Of a stretch of DNA of 64,000 nt, positions 35,893 to 45,100 are shown one piece after another. The notes under the pieces are model-generated. The model did no database searches. It saw only the letters and a program-made list of their open reading frames with translations, and had not been told where the DNA came from. Position numbers and translations under genes: made by a program. Positions within the stretch are counted from its first letter, which is position 1, and the number at the start of each line of letters is the position of its first letter. Origin of the DNA: Sphingomonas carotinifaciens (GTDB taxonomy: Bacteria > Pseudomonadota > Alphaproteobacteria > Sphingomonadales > Sphingomonadaceae); assembly GCF_009789535.1 (NCBI RefSeq), contig NZ_WSUT01000005.1:2550001-2614000 (forward strand), in the 5' to 3' direction.

Positions 35893-35970
35893 CGCTTCCG
35901 CGCAGCTGCGCGGATTGCCCCATGCCATATGGAGCGAATGCCGCTCCCCCGCATCAGCGGGGATCATTAC
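35893..35970 (+). CRISPR. Mini-CRISPR: two degenerate repeats around a 20-nt spacer (CreA/CreR-like guide RNA)
   Basis: Repeat 1 (35893-35921) is identical to the array repeat at 21 of 29 positions and repeat 2 (35942-35970) at 22 of 29. Both keep the 6-bp Cas6e hairpin. Repeat 1 has CCGCGC-AGCT-GCGCGG, in which the third base pair is swapped from C-G to G-C on both sides. Repeat 2 has CCCCGC-ATCA-GCGGGG. The 8-nt 5' handle is ATTGCCCC in repeat 1 (array: ATCGACCC), but repeat 2's handle is degenerate (ATCATTAC). The spacer ATGCCATATGGAGCGAATGC is 20 nt, against 32 in the main array. It lies 116 bp upstream of cas8e in the same orientation. Cas6e processing should give a short crRNA. Such units (CreA, CreR) guide Cascade to partially matching promoters without cleavage; that role is inferred. 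A decayed array remnant is the alternative. Confidence 0.75.
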
Positions 35971-36002
35971 AGACAGAACCACATATATCGGACGCGCCAC
36001 CG

Positions 36003-36027
36003 CATAATAAATGCGTCCATATGCGTT
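36003..36027 (+). promoter_or_regulatory. Candidate cas8e promoter -10 with overlapping mini-CRISPR match
   Basis: CATAAT at 36003-36008 matches the -10 consensus in five of six positions, 78 bp before the cas8e start; no good -35 is visible. Directly downstream, 36008-36027 read on the minus strand shares an 8-nt run (CATATGGA) with the mini-CRISPR spacer, 11 of 20 in all, but without the spacer's first four bases. A Cascade complex here would sit at the transcription start. The match is suggestive only. Confidence 0.35.
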
Positions 36028-36086
36028 CAATTAGCAGCTTGATCTTTAATGCGAAGATCGGCCATCTTTCGATCGGGGAGAAGATC

Positions 36087-37589
36087 ATGATCAGATGGCG
36101 CGATGTGGATAACGATGTCTATTGTGGATCATTGTTCTCTGCGTTTGCGTCTTTGTCGCGTGGTGAAGCCTGGAGCTTCCCTGCCCTGCGCCCGCATCAG
36201 CGTGAGCCTTGGCATGCCTTTACCGTGCAGGTGGCCGCACTCGCGCTGATCCGGGCGGGGATCGATGCGCTGCCCGAGAGCGAGGATGCCTGGCGCGATC
36301 TGCTGATCGGGTTGACGCCGGACTTTCCCGATGGCGAGGCCTGGGCGCTGGTGGTGGAGGACTGGTCCAAGCCGGCACTGTTGCAGCCGCCGGTCGTCGC
36401 GGGCGGCAATCGCGCGGATTACAAGAGCCGGCTGGCGACGCCCGATGCGCTCGACATGCTGGTCACCGCCAAGAACCACGACCTGAAGCAATCGCGCATG
36501 GCGGGGGCGAGCGAGGAGGAATGGCTGTTCGCGCTCGTCACCTTGCAGACGACCGAGGGGTTTCTGGGCGCCGGCAATTACGGCGTGTCGCGGATGAACG
36601 GTGGCTTTGCCAGCCGGATGAGCCTGGGCGTGCGGCCGGCTGCGGGCGGTGCGGAGGCGGCGTTCCGGCGTGACGTGCAGAGACTGGTGGCGGATGCGCG
36701 GGCGCGGCCGGATCGGCGCGGCGGCATTCCGCTGTTGTGGACCGTGCCGTGGGACGGCACCGTGTCGCTGGCGTTCGGTGATCTGGACGAGCTCTACGTC
36801 GAGGTGTGTCGGCGGGTTCGGCTGCACCGTCGCGAAGCTGGCGGCATCGAGGCGCTGGCGGCGGGGTCGAAATGCGCACGGGTCGCGGCGGCCGAGTTGA
36901 AGGGCAAGACCGGCGATCCCTGGGCGCCGATGAAGGCGGATGGATCGTCCAGCCATACCCCGACGGGTGCGGGCTTCGGCTATCGCCAGATGGCGCAACT
37001 GCTGGATACGGGCAGGATCACCCTGCCCTTGCTTGCCGCGCCGCATGACGGTGACGATCGCACCGACCTGTCGATCGTCGCGGCCGCGCTGGTTCGTGGT
37101 CAGGGTAAGACCGAGGGGCTGCATCGCCGCGCGGTGCGAACGAGCCGGATGGAGGATATCGACGCCTGGGAACAGGCGCCGCTCGACCGGATCGGTCATG
37201 TCGCGGGCAAGCGTGCCGACGAGGCGGGCGAGGCCGGGCGGCGGCTGCGCCGGGCGCTGATCTCCTTGGTACAGGGTGGGCCCGAACAGGCGCGGCTGGA
37301 CGACGATGCCGCCAAGAAGAAGACGGAGCGCTGGCTCGACCAGTTCAACCGGATGGTCGACCATGATTTCTTCGACGCGGATTTCTGGTCGGAAGCGGCG
37401 AGTGACGACGGCAATCACCGGCTGAAATGGCGCGGGCGCCTGCGCGCGATGGCGGGCGAGGTGTTCGAGATCGCCGCTGCTGCGGCACCGCGCACCGAGA
37501 TGCGCCGGGTGCGGGCCAAGGCGCGGGGTCGCGCCGTGCTGGACGGGCAAATGGGCAAGTGGATGAAGGAGGCCGAACATGGCGAGTGA
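36087..37589 (+). CDS. cas8e: Cascade large subunit Cas8e (Cse1/CasA)
   Basis: 500 residues, the PAM-reading large subunit of type I-E Cascade. It is recognised by position (first of the cas8e-cas11-cas7-cas5-cas6 run) and by Cse1-like segments: SLFSAFASLSRGEAWSF...QVAALALIRAG near the N-terminus, FLGAGNYGVSRMNGGFASR around 168-186, and FGYRQMAQLLDTGRITLP in the middle. The N-terminal FNLLTDPWIPV-type motif of E. coli CasA is not obvious, so this is a divergent family member. The start ATG at 36087 has GGGGAGAAG upstream; an earlier in-frame ATG at 36021 lacks a binding site. It overlaps cas11 by 11 bp. Confidence 0.92.
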   Translation: MIRWRDVDNDVYCGSLFSAFASLSRGEAWSFPALRPHQREPWHAFTVQVAALALIRAGIDALPESEDAWRDLLIGLTPDFPDGEAWALVVEDWSKPALLQPPVVAGGNRADYKSRLATPDALDMLVTAKNHDLKQSRMAGASEEEWLFALVTLQTTEGFLGAGNYGVSRMNGGFASRMSLGVRPAAGGAEAAFRRDVQRLVADARARPDRRGGIPLLWTVPWDGTVSLAFGDLDELYVEVCRRVRLHRREAGGIEALAAGSKCARVAAAELKGKTGDPWAPMKADGSSSHTPTGAGFGYRQMAQLLDTGRITLPLLAAPHDGDDRTDLSIVAAALVRGQGKTEGLHRRAVRTSRMEDIDAWEQAPLDRIGHVAGKRADEAGEAGRRLRRALISLVQGGPEQARLDDDAAKKKTERWLDQFNRMVDHDFFDADFWSEAASDDGNHRLKWRGRLRAMAGEVFEIAAAAAPRTEMRRVRAKARGRAVLDGQMGKWMKEAEHGE

Positions 37590-38139
37590 AGCAGCCGCTG
37601 CACCGGCAGAGGCGTCCGCCAAGAAGGAGCCCGACTGGATGCAGTCGATCGCCGGGCAGATCCGCTTTCTGTCGACGGGCGACCGGGCGGGATTGCGGCG
37701 GATGGACCTGACCCGCTCGCACGCCGCCGACGGGACGGTGATAAAGCTGCTGATGCGGGCCAAGGTGCCGCAACAGGCGCAAGACACCGGCTTCGACCGG
37801 TGGCGCCTGGTGACCCATGTTGCCGCCATTCTTTCCGGCACCGGTGCGACGCAGGCGCATGCGGAGGGTCGGCGGCTGGGCTCCGCGCTGCGCGAGGCGG
37901 ATTATTCCGAAAACCGGCTGCTGCGCCTGCTGGCGGTGCGCGGCGAGGCACTGGACGATCAGGTGCGGCGGGTGGCCCGCGTGCTGGCGCAAAAGGGCAA
38001 GCATCCGATCAACCTTTGGACGCTCTATCATCTGGTCGGCAGCGATGCCGCCAAGGCGGAGGCCGCGCGCATCCGCATCGCACAGGATTATTATGCCGCC
38101 GCCGCGCGGTCCGAGGAGGGGACTTCGAGTGACGCCTGA
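37579..38139 (+). CDS. cas11e: Cascade small subunit Cas11e (Cse2/CasB)
   Basis: 186 residues, predicted helical, matching the Cse2 family: FLSTGDRAGLRRMDLTRS near residue 30 is the usual N-terminal signature and ADYSENRLLRLLAVRGEALDDQVRRVARVLA the central helix pair. ADYSENRLLRLLAVRGE is the part most like Cse2. Two copies line the belly of Cascade and stabilise the displaced strand. It overlaps cas8e by 11 bp and cas7 by 11 bp, implying translational coupling. Confidence 0.92.
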   Translation: MASEAAAAPAEASAKKEPDWMQSIAGQIRFLSTGDRAGLRRMDLTRSHAADGTVIKLLMRAKVPQQAQDTGFDRWRLVTHVAAILSGTGATQAHAEGRRLGSALREADYSENRLLRLLAVRGEALDDQVRRVARVLAQKGKHPINLWTLYHLVGSDAAKAEAARIRIAQDYYAAAARSEEGTSSDA

Positions 38140-39352
38140 GACGACCGAAACCAAGATGCTGCCGAAGTTCATCCAGATCCACTTCCTGGCGGCATGGCCG
38201 GGCGCGCTGCTCAATCGCGACGATGCGGGGCTGGCCAAGCGCCTGCCGTTCGGGACCGCGACGCGCACCCGCATTTCCTCGCAATGCCTGAAACGGCATT
38301 GGCGGATGGCGGACGACCGGCATGCGCTGCACGAACTCGCCCGGCGCCATGGGGTGGAGGGCGTGCGCACCAAGCGGGCGATCGAGCGCGAGGTGACGGG
38401 GCCTTTGCGTGACAGGTCGTTCACCAAAGAAGCGGTGGATGCGGTCGAGCTCGCTTTTCTGACCAAATTTTACGGCAAGAATGCCAAGGACCCGCAGCAG
38501 CGCCAGGCGCTGCTGTTCGGCCGGCCCGAACTGGCATGGATGCGCGAACAGGCGGAGCGCATCCTGTCGGAGAACCCCGACGCCGCCGCGGCGAAGAGCG
38601 CGGCCGAGGTGTGGATAAAGGAGGAGAAGGCCAATCTGAACCAGTTGCGCGACCAGAATGTGCTGGCCGCTTCGCTGGAGGCGGCGCTGTTCGGGCGGAT
38701 GGTGACGAGCGACACGCGCGCCAATCGCGATGCGGCGATCCATGTCGCGCATGCCTTTACCGTCCATCCGGAACAGGCGGAGCTGGATTATTTCACGGTG
38801 GTGGACGATCTCAGCCGCCGCGACCAGGGCGACGATGCCGGTGCGGCCGGCGTGTTCGACACCGAGCTGACCTCGGGACTCTATTATGGCTATGTCGTGG
38901 TGGATGTGCCGCTGCTGGTGTCGAACCTGACCGGATGTGTGCGCGGCGACTGGGCGGGCGATCACGACCGGGCGCTGGCCGCGCAGGTGGTGGAACATCT
39001 GGTGCATCTGGTCGCCGAGGTGTCGCCGGGGGCCAAGAAGGGGTCGACCGCGCCGTACAGCCGCGCCGAACTGGTGCTGGTGGAGGCCGGCGACCGCCAG
39101 CCGCGCACGCTGGCCAATGCGTTTCGCGATGCGGTGGCGCTGGACGATCGCGATACGAACCATTCGCTGGGCCATCGCACCGCGGGCAAGCTCGCCGGCT
39201 ATCTGGGCCAGATGGACCGGATGTACGAAACCGGCGAGGCGCGGCGTCATGCCGCCATCGACGATCTGGCGCTGGGGAAGGATATACCCAATGGCAGCAT
39301 CCGCGAACTGGCGACCTGGGCCGGCGGGCTCGTCCGCGATGCGGCGATCTGA
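38129..39352 (+). CDS. cas7e: Cascade backbone subunit Cas7e (Cse4/CasC)
   Basis: 407 residues. Six copies form the crRNA-binding backbone of type I-E Cascade. Clear family landmarks are FIQIHFLAAWPGALLNRDDAGL at the N-terminus (residues near 13-34, here with LNRDD), KRLPFGTATRTRISSQCLKRHWR (the R-rich RNA-contacting loop), and FDTELTSGLYYGYVVVDVPLL in the C-terminal half. The GTG start at 38129 follows GAGGAGG. It overlaps cas11 and meets cas5 through TGATG. FGTATRTRISSQCLKR is the most diagnostic stretch. Confidence 0.95.
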   Translation: MTPETTETKMLPKFIQIHFLAAWPGALLNRDDAGLAKRLPFGTATRTRISSQCLKRHWRMADDRHALHELARRHGVEGVRTKRAIEREVTGPLRDRSFTKEAVDAVELAFLTKFYGKNAKDPQQRQALLFGRPELAWMREQAERILSENPDAAAAKSAAEVWIKEEKANLNQLRDQNVLAASLEAALFGRMVTSDTRANRDAAIHVAHAFTVHPEQAELDYFTVVDDLSRRDQGDDAGAAGVFDTELTSGLYYGYVVVDVPLLVSNLTGCVRGDWAGDHDRALAAQVVEHLVHLVAEVSPGAKKGSTAPYSRAELVLVEAGDRQPRTLANAFRDAVALDDRDTNHSLGHRTAGKLAGYLGQMDRMYETGEARRHAAIDDLALGKDIPNGSIRELATWAGGLVRDAAI

Positions 39353-40089
39353 TGCGGCACCTCCTCCTTGATCTCGACGCGCCGTTGATGAGCTTCGGGG
39401 GCGATCTGGTCGATGCCTACGGCGTGGTGCGGGACTTTCCGGCCAAGTCGATGCTGGCCGGGCTGCTCGCCAATGCGCTGGGCTGGGAGCGTCATGATGC
39501 GGACGCGCATGCCGCACTCCAGGCGCGGATCGTGATGGGATCGGCGCGTGTCGGCGAGGGGCAGCGCCAGCGCGAGTTCCAGACCGCGCAACTGGGTGCG
39601 AACGATCGCGGCTGGACGACGCGCGGCCGGGTGGAGGGGCGTGCGGGCGGCGCGGAGACGTACCGGTCGCCGCATATCCGCTACCGCGACATGGATGCGG
39701 ATGCGCGCGTGCTTATCGCCTTCCGGCTGAACCCGGCGGAGGTGGCGCCGGACCTGGATACGCTGGCTGCGGCGCTGGTGCGGCCGGAGCGGCCGCTGTT
39801 CATCGGGCGCAAGCCGTTCGTGCCATCGCGACCGCTGTGTTGCGGGATCACCGAGGCGGAGACGATCCCGGCGGCGCTGGTGGCCGGGCTGGCGATGCTG
39901 GATGCCCCCCCACCCCGCCGCGATACCCTGCGTGCGCAGTGGCCGGTCGGGGAAGCGCCCGACGCGGCGCTGGTTTCGGGCGCGCAGGAAGAGGAACTGA
40001 CCGACGAGCGGCACTGGCCGTCGGGCGTCCATGCCGGCCTGCGCCGGGTGATGCAGGGGCGGCTGCACTGGCCGGAGGCGACGGCGTGA
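39352..40089 (+). CDS. cas5e: Cascade subunit Cas5e (CasD)
   Basis: 245 residues, RAMP-fold protein that holds the 5' handle of the crRNA. Landmarks are LLLDLDAPLMSFGGDLVDAYG at the start (with the usual L.APL.SFG pattern), RDFPAKSMLAGLLANALGW, HIRYRDMDADARVLIAF, and RPERPLFIGRKPFVPSRPL. The gene starts in the TGATG overlap with cas7 and ends overlapping the GTG start of cas6 (GTGA). Usual length for the family (220-250). Confidence 0.95.
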   Translation: MRHLLLDLDAPLMSFGGDLVDAYGVVRDFPAKSMLAGLLANALGWERHDADAHAALQARIVMGSARVGEGQRQREFQTAQLGANDRGWTTRGRVEGRAGGAETYRSPHIRYRDMDADARVLIAFRLNPAEVAPDLDTLAAALVRPERPLFIGRKPFVPSRPLCCGITEAETIPAALVAGLAMLDAPPPRRDTLRAQWPVGEAPDAALVSGAQEEELTDERHWPSGVHAGLRRVMQGRLHWPEATA

Positions 40090-40856
40090 CGCTGCACCTC
40101 GTTCGCATGCCGCTCGACCTGCATGCGCTCGCCAGCTTTGCCGCGGCGCATGGCATCGACGACGATGATGGCGGCTATGCCCTGCACCGGGCGCTGCGCG
40201 ATCGCTTTGGTACGGCCGGGCCGCAACCGTTCCGCTTTCTGCCGGATCATCGATCGGGGCCGCATCTGCTGGGCTACACCGCCGACCGCCCGGCGCTGGA
40301 CGACGCCGGTGCGCTGCCCGTCGCCGACGATCTGCTCGCCCGCGTGTTCGACGGGTCGTGGCAGGCGCAGGCCATGCCAGAGGCGTGGCGCGAGGGTGCG
40401 CGCTATGGCTTCGAGGTGCGGGTGCGGCCCGTGGTCCGCTTCGGCAAGAGCATCCGCGCGGCACGCTCCGAACGCGCAGGCGCCTGGCAGCGCAATGCCG
40501 GCGAGATCGACGCGTATGTCGCGGCAGGCGAGCGCGTCGTTGCCGCCGGCGGCGATGCCCGGGAGGTCGACCGCGAGGCGGTGTATATCGACTGGCTGGC
40601 GCGCCGGCTGGAGGGCGTGGCGACGCTCGACATGGCCGGGCTGCGCCAGTTCCGTCGGTCGCGCACCCGTCGCAGCACGCACCGCCCCGGCGGCGCACGG
40701 ACCCGCGCGGTGGAGGGACCGGATGCGGTGATGGCGGGCACGCTGACCGTCGCCGACCGCCATGCCTTTGCGCAGATGCTGGCCCGTGGCATCGGGCGGC
40801 ATGCGGCGTTCGGCTATGGCATGCTGCTCCTCTCGGCGCCGGGCCGGGCGGGCTAG
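40086..40856 (+). CDS. cas6e: CRISPR RNA endoribonuclease Cas6e (CasE)
   Basis: 256 residues. It cleaves the pre-crRNA at the base of each repeat hairpin. The catalytic pair typical of Cas6e is visible as Tyr31 and His34 in GGYALHRALRDRFG, with the same three-residue spacing as in characterised Cas6e. The C-terminal Gly-rich loop is GIGRHAAFGYGMLLLS. The GTG start at 40086 overlaps cas5. The array repeat's hairpin CCCCGC/GCGGGG is a typical Cas6e substrate, and both degenerate repeats at 35893-35970 keep it. Confidence 0.95.
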   Translation: MTLHLVRMPLDLHALASFAAAHGIDDDDGGYALHRALRDRFGTAGPQPFRFLPDHRSGPHLLGYTADRPALDDAGALPVADDLLARVFDGSWQAQAMPEAWREGARYGFEVRVRPVVRFGKSIRAARSERAGAWQRNAGEIDAYVAAGERVVAAGGDAREVDREAVYIDWLARRLEGVATLDMAGLRQFRRSRTRRSTHRPGGARTRAVEGPDAVMAGTLTVADRHAFAQMLARGIGRHAAFGYGMLLLSAPGRAG

Positions 40857-41792
40857 ATGCTATCCGGCCGCCTGGGTCTGGAGCGGGCGCGCATCCCGCA
40901 TGCCGACCGCCAGGGGCTGGTGTGGCTGGACCGCGGGCGGCTGGAGGTGGAGAATGGCTGCCTGCGCTTCGTGACCGCGGGCGGCGGCGATCTGGTCGCG
41001 GGGGATTACCAGATCCCCTATCATGCCATTTCGATCGTGTTGCTGGGGCCGGGCTCCAGCGTGACGCATGATGCGCTCCGGCTGCTGGCGCGGCATGGCT
41101 GTGCGCTGGCGGCGATCGGGGACGGGGCGGTACGCTTCTACACCGCGCCGCCGCTAATGCCCGACAGTTCGGCGCTCGCCCGCGCGCAGGTACGCCGCTG
41201 GGCCGATCCGAAGCTGCGCATGGAAACCGCGCGTGCCATGTATGCGATGCGCTTCGGCGAGATCGTGCGGACGCGCGACATCACGGTGCTGCGCGGTCAG
41301 GAAGGTGCGCGGATCAAGCGCGCCTATGTTCTCGCCGCCGAACGCCACGGCATCCCCTGGCACGGCCGCCGCTACGACCGGGAGAACCCGGAAGCGGGCG
41401 ATCTGGCGAACCAGGCGATCAACCATGCCGGATCGGCGATGACCGCGGCGGCGGCGGTGGCGGTGGCGGCGACCGGAGCGATCCCGCAATTGGGCTTCGT
41501 GCACGAGGATTCAGGGCAGAGCTTCGTACTGGATATCGCCGACCTGTACCGGCACGACGTGCTGCTCGACATCGCGTTCGGCGCGGTGCGGGAGGCGCGC
41601 GCCCGCGGGGCCGCACCGATCGAGCGACTGGTGCGCAAGCGCGCCGCGCTGCTCTTTCGCCAGCGCGCGCTGATCCCCGGCATGATCGACCGGATCAAGA
41701 CGCTGCTGATGCCGGGCGGCGTGCCGGCCGAGGCTGCACCGCCGGACGCCGGCGACGGCGGAGCGGTGACGCTGGACCGGGAGGCGGGGTGA
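40857..41792 (+). CDS. cas1: CRISPR integrase Cas1 (type I-E)
   Basis: 311 residues, the DNA integrase of spacer acquisition. N-terminal beta-rich dimerisation domain, then the helical catalytic domain with metal ligands in RRYDRENPEAGDLANQAIN (Glu region), LGFVHEDSGQSFVLDIADLYR (His and Asp). The GFVHEDSG...LDIADLYR pattern is diagnostic of I-E Cas1. It begins one base after the cas6 stop and overlaps cas2 (TGATG). The Ala/Gly-rich C-terminal tail is variable. Confidence 0.96.
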   Translation: MLSGRLGLERARIPHADRQGLVWLDRGRLEVENGCLRFVTAGGGDLVAGDYQIPYHAISIVLLGPGSSVTHDALRLLARHGCALAAIGDGAVRFYTAPPLMPDSSALARAQVRRWADPKLRMETARAMYAMRFGEIVRTRDITVLRGQEGARIKRAYVLAAERHGIPWHGRRYDRENPEAGDLANQAINHAGSAMTAAAAVAVAATGAIPQLGFVHEDSGQSFVLDIADLYRHDVLLDIAFGAVREARARGAAPIERLVRKRAALLFRQRALIPGMIDRIKTLLMPGGVPAEAAPPDAGDGGAVTLDREAG

Positions 41793-42118
41793 TGCCGCTG
41801 ACCGTGATCATCACCCGCGACGTGGAGGATCGCTATCGTGGCTTCCTGGGCTCGGCGATGCTCGAACTGGCGCCCGGCGTCTACGCGCAACCGCGGATGA
41901 GCGCGGGCGTGCGCGGGCGCATCTGGACCGTGGTGGAGGAATGGCACGGCCGCCTGCGCCGCGGCAGCATCGTGATGTGCTGGGCCGAAGCGGGTGCGGC
42001 AGGCGGCCTGGGCCTGGCAACGCTGGGCGAGCCGCCGAAGGACGTCGTGGCGCATGACGGCATCCTGCTGGTACGCCGGGCACTACCCTCGCGCGGAGTA
42101 ATTGTGGGGGAGGGCTGA
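41792..42118 (+). CDS. cas2: CRISPR-associated Cas2 (type I-E, CasBsp-like)
   Basis: 108 residues, matching the I-E Cas2 family: VIITRDVEDRYRGFLGSAMLE at the start and PGVYAQPRMSAGVRGRIW, ending with a C-terminal segment (VVAHDGILLVRRALP). Cas2 dimers bridge Cas1 dimers in the integration complex. ATG at 41792 is chosen over the preceding GTG at 41789. The array leader follows immediately. Confidence 0.95.
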   Translation: MPLTVIITRDVEDRYRGFLGSAMLELAPGVYAQPRMSAGVRGRIWTVVEEWHGRLRRGSIVMCWAEAGAAGGLGLATLGEPPKDVVAHDGILLVRRALPSRGVIVGEG

Positions 42119-42167
42119 GCGCGGTTTCTTTGACATTGTGAACGAAAACAGCGATCTGACTGGCAGA
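42119..42167 (+). promoter_or_regulatory. CRISPR leader
   Basis: Only 49 bp separates the cas2 stop from the first repeat. It is the most AT-rich stretch nearby and contains TTGACA at 42130-42135, a perfect -35 hexamer; a matching -10 is weak (GATCTG around 42152-42157). It should hold the array promoter and the integration-guiding leader end. Part of the leader may lie inside cas2. Confidence 0.6.
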
Positions 42168-45100
42168 GGCTCCCCCGCACCCGCGGGGATCGACCCTGAA
42201 CGAAGCGGCTGCGGAAGCCGATCAAGGCGGCTCCCCCGCACCCGCGGGGATCGACCCTGTGGGGCGGGATCGCGGCGGCGGTGGAGCGCGGCTCCCCCGC
42301 ACCCGCGGGGATCGACCCGTCCGTCATGGAAGCGGACCGCGATCGGCGGCGGCTCCCCCGCACCCGCGGGGATCGACCCCTCCCCGAGGGAACCGTCCTC
42401 CGGGTGCGCGGGGCTCCCCCGCACCCGCGGGGATCGACCCCTCCGGGGACCAAAATTGGAACCCGCCGATCTGGCTCCCCCGCACCCGCGGGGATCGACC
42501 CCAGGTGAGCATGGACGTTCCCGCCCGGTTGCCGGCTCCCCCGCACCCGCGGGGATCGACCCGGAGATAGGACCATGACCGCAACCGCCCCCGCGGCTCC
42601 CCCGCACCCGCGGGGATCGACCCACGATTCCGGGGTTCTCATTGACGAGGGTGACGGCTCCCCCGCACCCGCGGGGATCGACCCTCCGCATCCAGGGCAT
42701 CGAGCAGGATTTGCGTGGCTCCCCCGCACCCGCGGGGATCGACCCGCGTCTTTCAGCGTATATGCCCACGCCTTGACGGCTCCCCCGCACCCGCGGGGAT
42801 CGACCCTCGAATGCCATAGCATCATTCGGCAAATTATCGGCTCCCCCGCACCCGCGGGGATCGACCCGCCTTTGCGGCGGGTTCGATGGCGCTGACCAAG
42901 GCTCCCCCGCACCCGCGGGGATCGACCCTCGAAGCGCGCTGCGGGAGGGAGGCGATCGAGGGCTCCCCCGCACCCGCGGGGATCGACCCTCCTGCGCCCT
43001 AGTAACCCTGCGAACTCCGCGGGCTCCCCCGCACCCGCGGGGATCGACCCTCGACCTCGAACATGCGACGGTGAGGCAGCTTGGCTCCCCCGCACCCGCG
43101 GGGATCGACCCAACGTTGACGAGCCCAAGGCATGGGGGAACGTGGCTCCCCCGCACCCGCGGGGATCGACCCAACGTAAGAGGTACGAACGCGTGCGCCA
43201 TCCTGGCTCCCCCGCACCCGCGGGGATCGACCCCCGACCGACCCCAAAGCGCGCTTCGGCATTGCGGCTCCCCCGCACCCGCGGGGATCGACCCGTCGTT
43301 GTAAGCCTTCTGAAAAATCGACACGGGGCTCCCCCGCACCCGCGGGGATCGACCCCACTGATGAAACTGGACTCAAAGAAATTCTGGGGCTCCCCCGCAC
43401 CCGCGGGGATCGACCGCGATTTCCAACTCGTGGATCATCTACGGCAAGGGCTCCCCCGCACCCGCGGGGATCGACCCTCATCCTGCGCCACGATGCCGCG
43501 CTGATGCCGGGCTCCCCCGCACCCGCGGGGATCGACCCCGAGGATTTGACGGCCCTTGGTGGTGCAGCCGGGCTCCCCCGCACCCGCGGGGATCGACCCT
43601 TCGTTCCTGTTAGGGTGAGCCATGGCTGAGAGGCTCCCCCGCACCCGCGGGGATCGACCCCGGGACAAGCCTTTTGCCGCCGCCGACGAGCCGGCTCCCC
43701 CGCACCCGCGGGGATCGACCCGGGTCCTCACCGAACGCCAGCAGGACGCCGCAGGCTCCCCCGCACCCGCGGGGATCGACCCCTGGGCGACGGCTTCACG
43801 GTCCAGACCAACGCGGCTCCCCCGCACCCGCGGGGATCGACCCGTGTCGGGCCAAGAACGCGTGCATGTCTTCAAGGCTCCCCCGCACCCGCGGGGATCG
43901 ACCCACGATCCTGAGACCGGCGAGGCGAAGCCGGTCGGCTCCCCCGCACCCGCGGGGATCGACCTTGCCCTAATGCATCGTCATCGCGGATGACACGGGC
44001 TCCCCCGCACCCGCGGGGATCGACCCTCATGTCCGCCGGGCATAGGCTGGCATCACTGGGCTCCCCCGCACCCGCGGGGATCGACCCTGGCGGCGCAACT
44101 GCCCGGTCGCGAGGTTGAGGGCTCCCCCGCACCCGCGGGGATCGACCCCTTCCGCAAGGAGCTGACGCCGCGCCTCCAGGGGCTCCCCCGCACCCGCGGG
44201 GATCGACCCTCGTATGTCGGCGTCATCGGCGAAGTCACGCTGGCTCCCCCGCACCCGCGGGGATCGACCCAGCCCCACATTGCGAACAGGGCGCCCCTTG
44301 GCGGCTCCCCCGCACCCGCGGGGATCGACCCCGAGACGAACACCTTGGCGACGGCGGCAAATAGGCTCCCCCGCACCCGCGGGGATCGACCCCACATCTC
44401 ACCCTTCACCGGGGCGCCCTGGCCGGCTCCCCCGCACCCGCGGGGATCGACCCCCAACGCGCCGACCGCGCCCGCGCAGCGCGCCGGCTCCCCCGCACCC
44501 GCGGGGATCGACCCCGGTTCCATGCCGTGAGGCAATGCGCGATTTAGGCTCCCCCGCACCCGCGGGGATCGACCCTCATATGCGGTCTGCCAACCATTCG
44601 GGCGGCGGGCTCCCCCGCACCCGCGGGGATCGACCCAAGAGGTGAGCGATCTGATCGACCAGATTGTCGGCTCCCCCGCACCCGCGGGGATCGACCCGGG
44701 CTGGGTCCGGTAATGGGTGACGGCAAGACGGCTCCCCCGCACCCGCGGGGATCGACCCCGCCGATTACCTTAAAGCCAATGTGCCGAATCGGCTCCCCCG
44801 CACCCGCGGGGATCGACCCGACGCCTTACGGGGCATCACACAGTCCATCGAGGCTCCCCCGCACCCGCGGGGATCGACCCCGGTGGCGAGCCGATACAAC
44901 GGCCCGGCGTTCGGCTCCCCCGCACCCGCGGGGATCGACCCCTGGAGGATCCGCGCGATGAGATTGAGCGGCGGGCTCCCCCGCACCCGCGGGGATCGAC
45001 CCGGCGTCTGGATGCCAAGCGCCAAGCAGCGGGCGGCTCCCCCGCACCCGCGGGGATCGACCCTTGATCTGCCAATCCCTGAGCGCCGGCTGCAAGGCTC

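Noticed and set aside
35687..36007. 106-codon open frame on the plus strand upstream of cas8e
   Set aside because: No ribosome binding site or recognised family, and it runs through both degenerate repeats, whose hairpins explain the sequence better.
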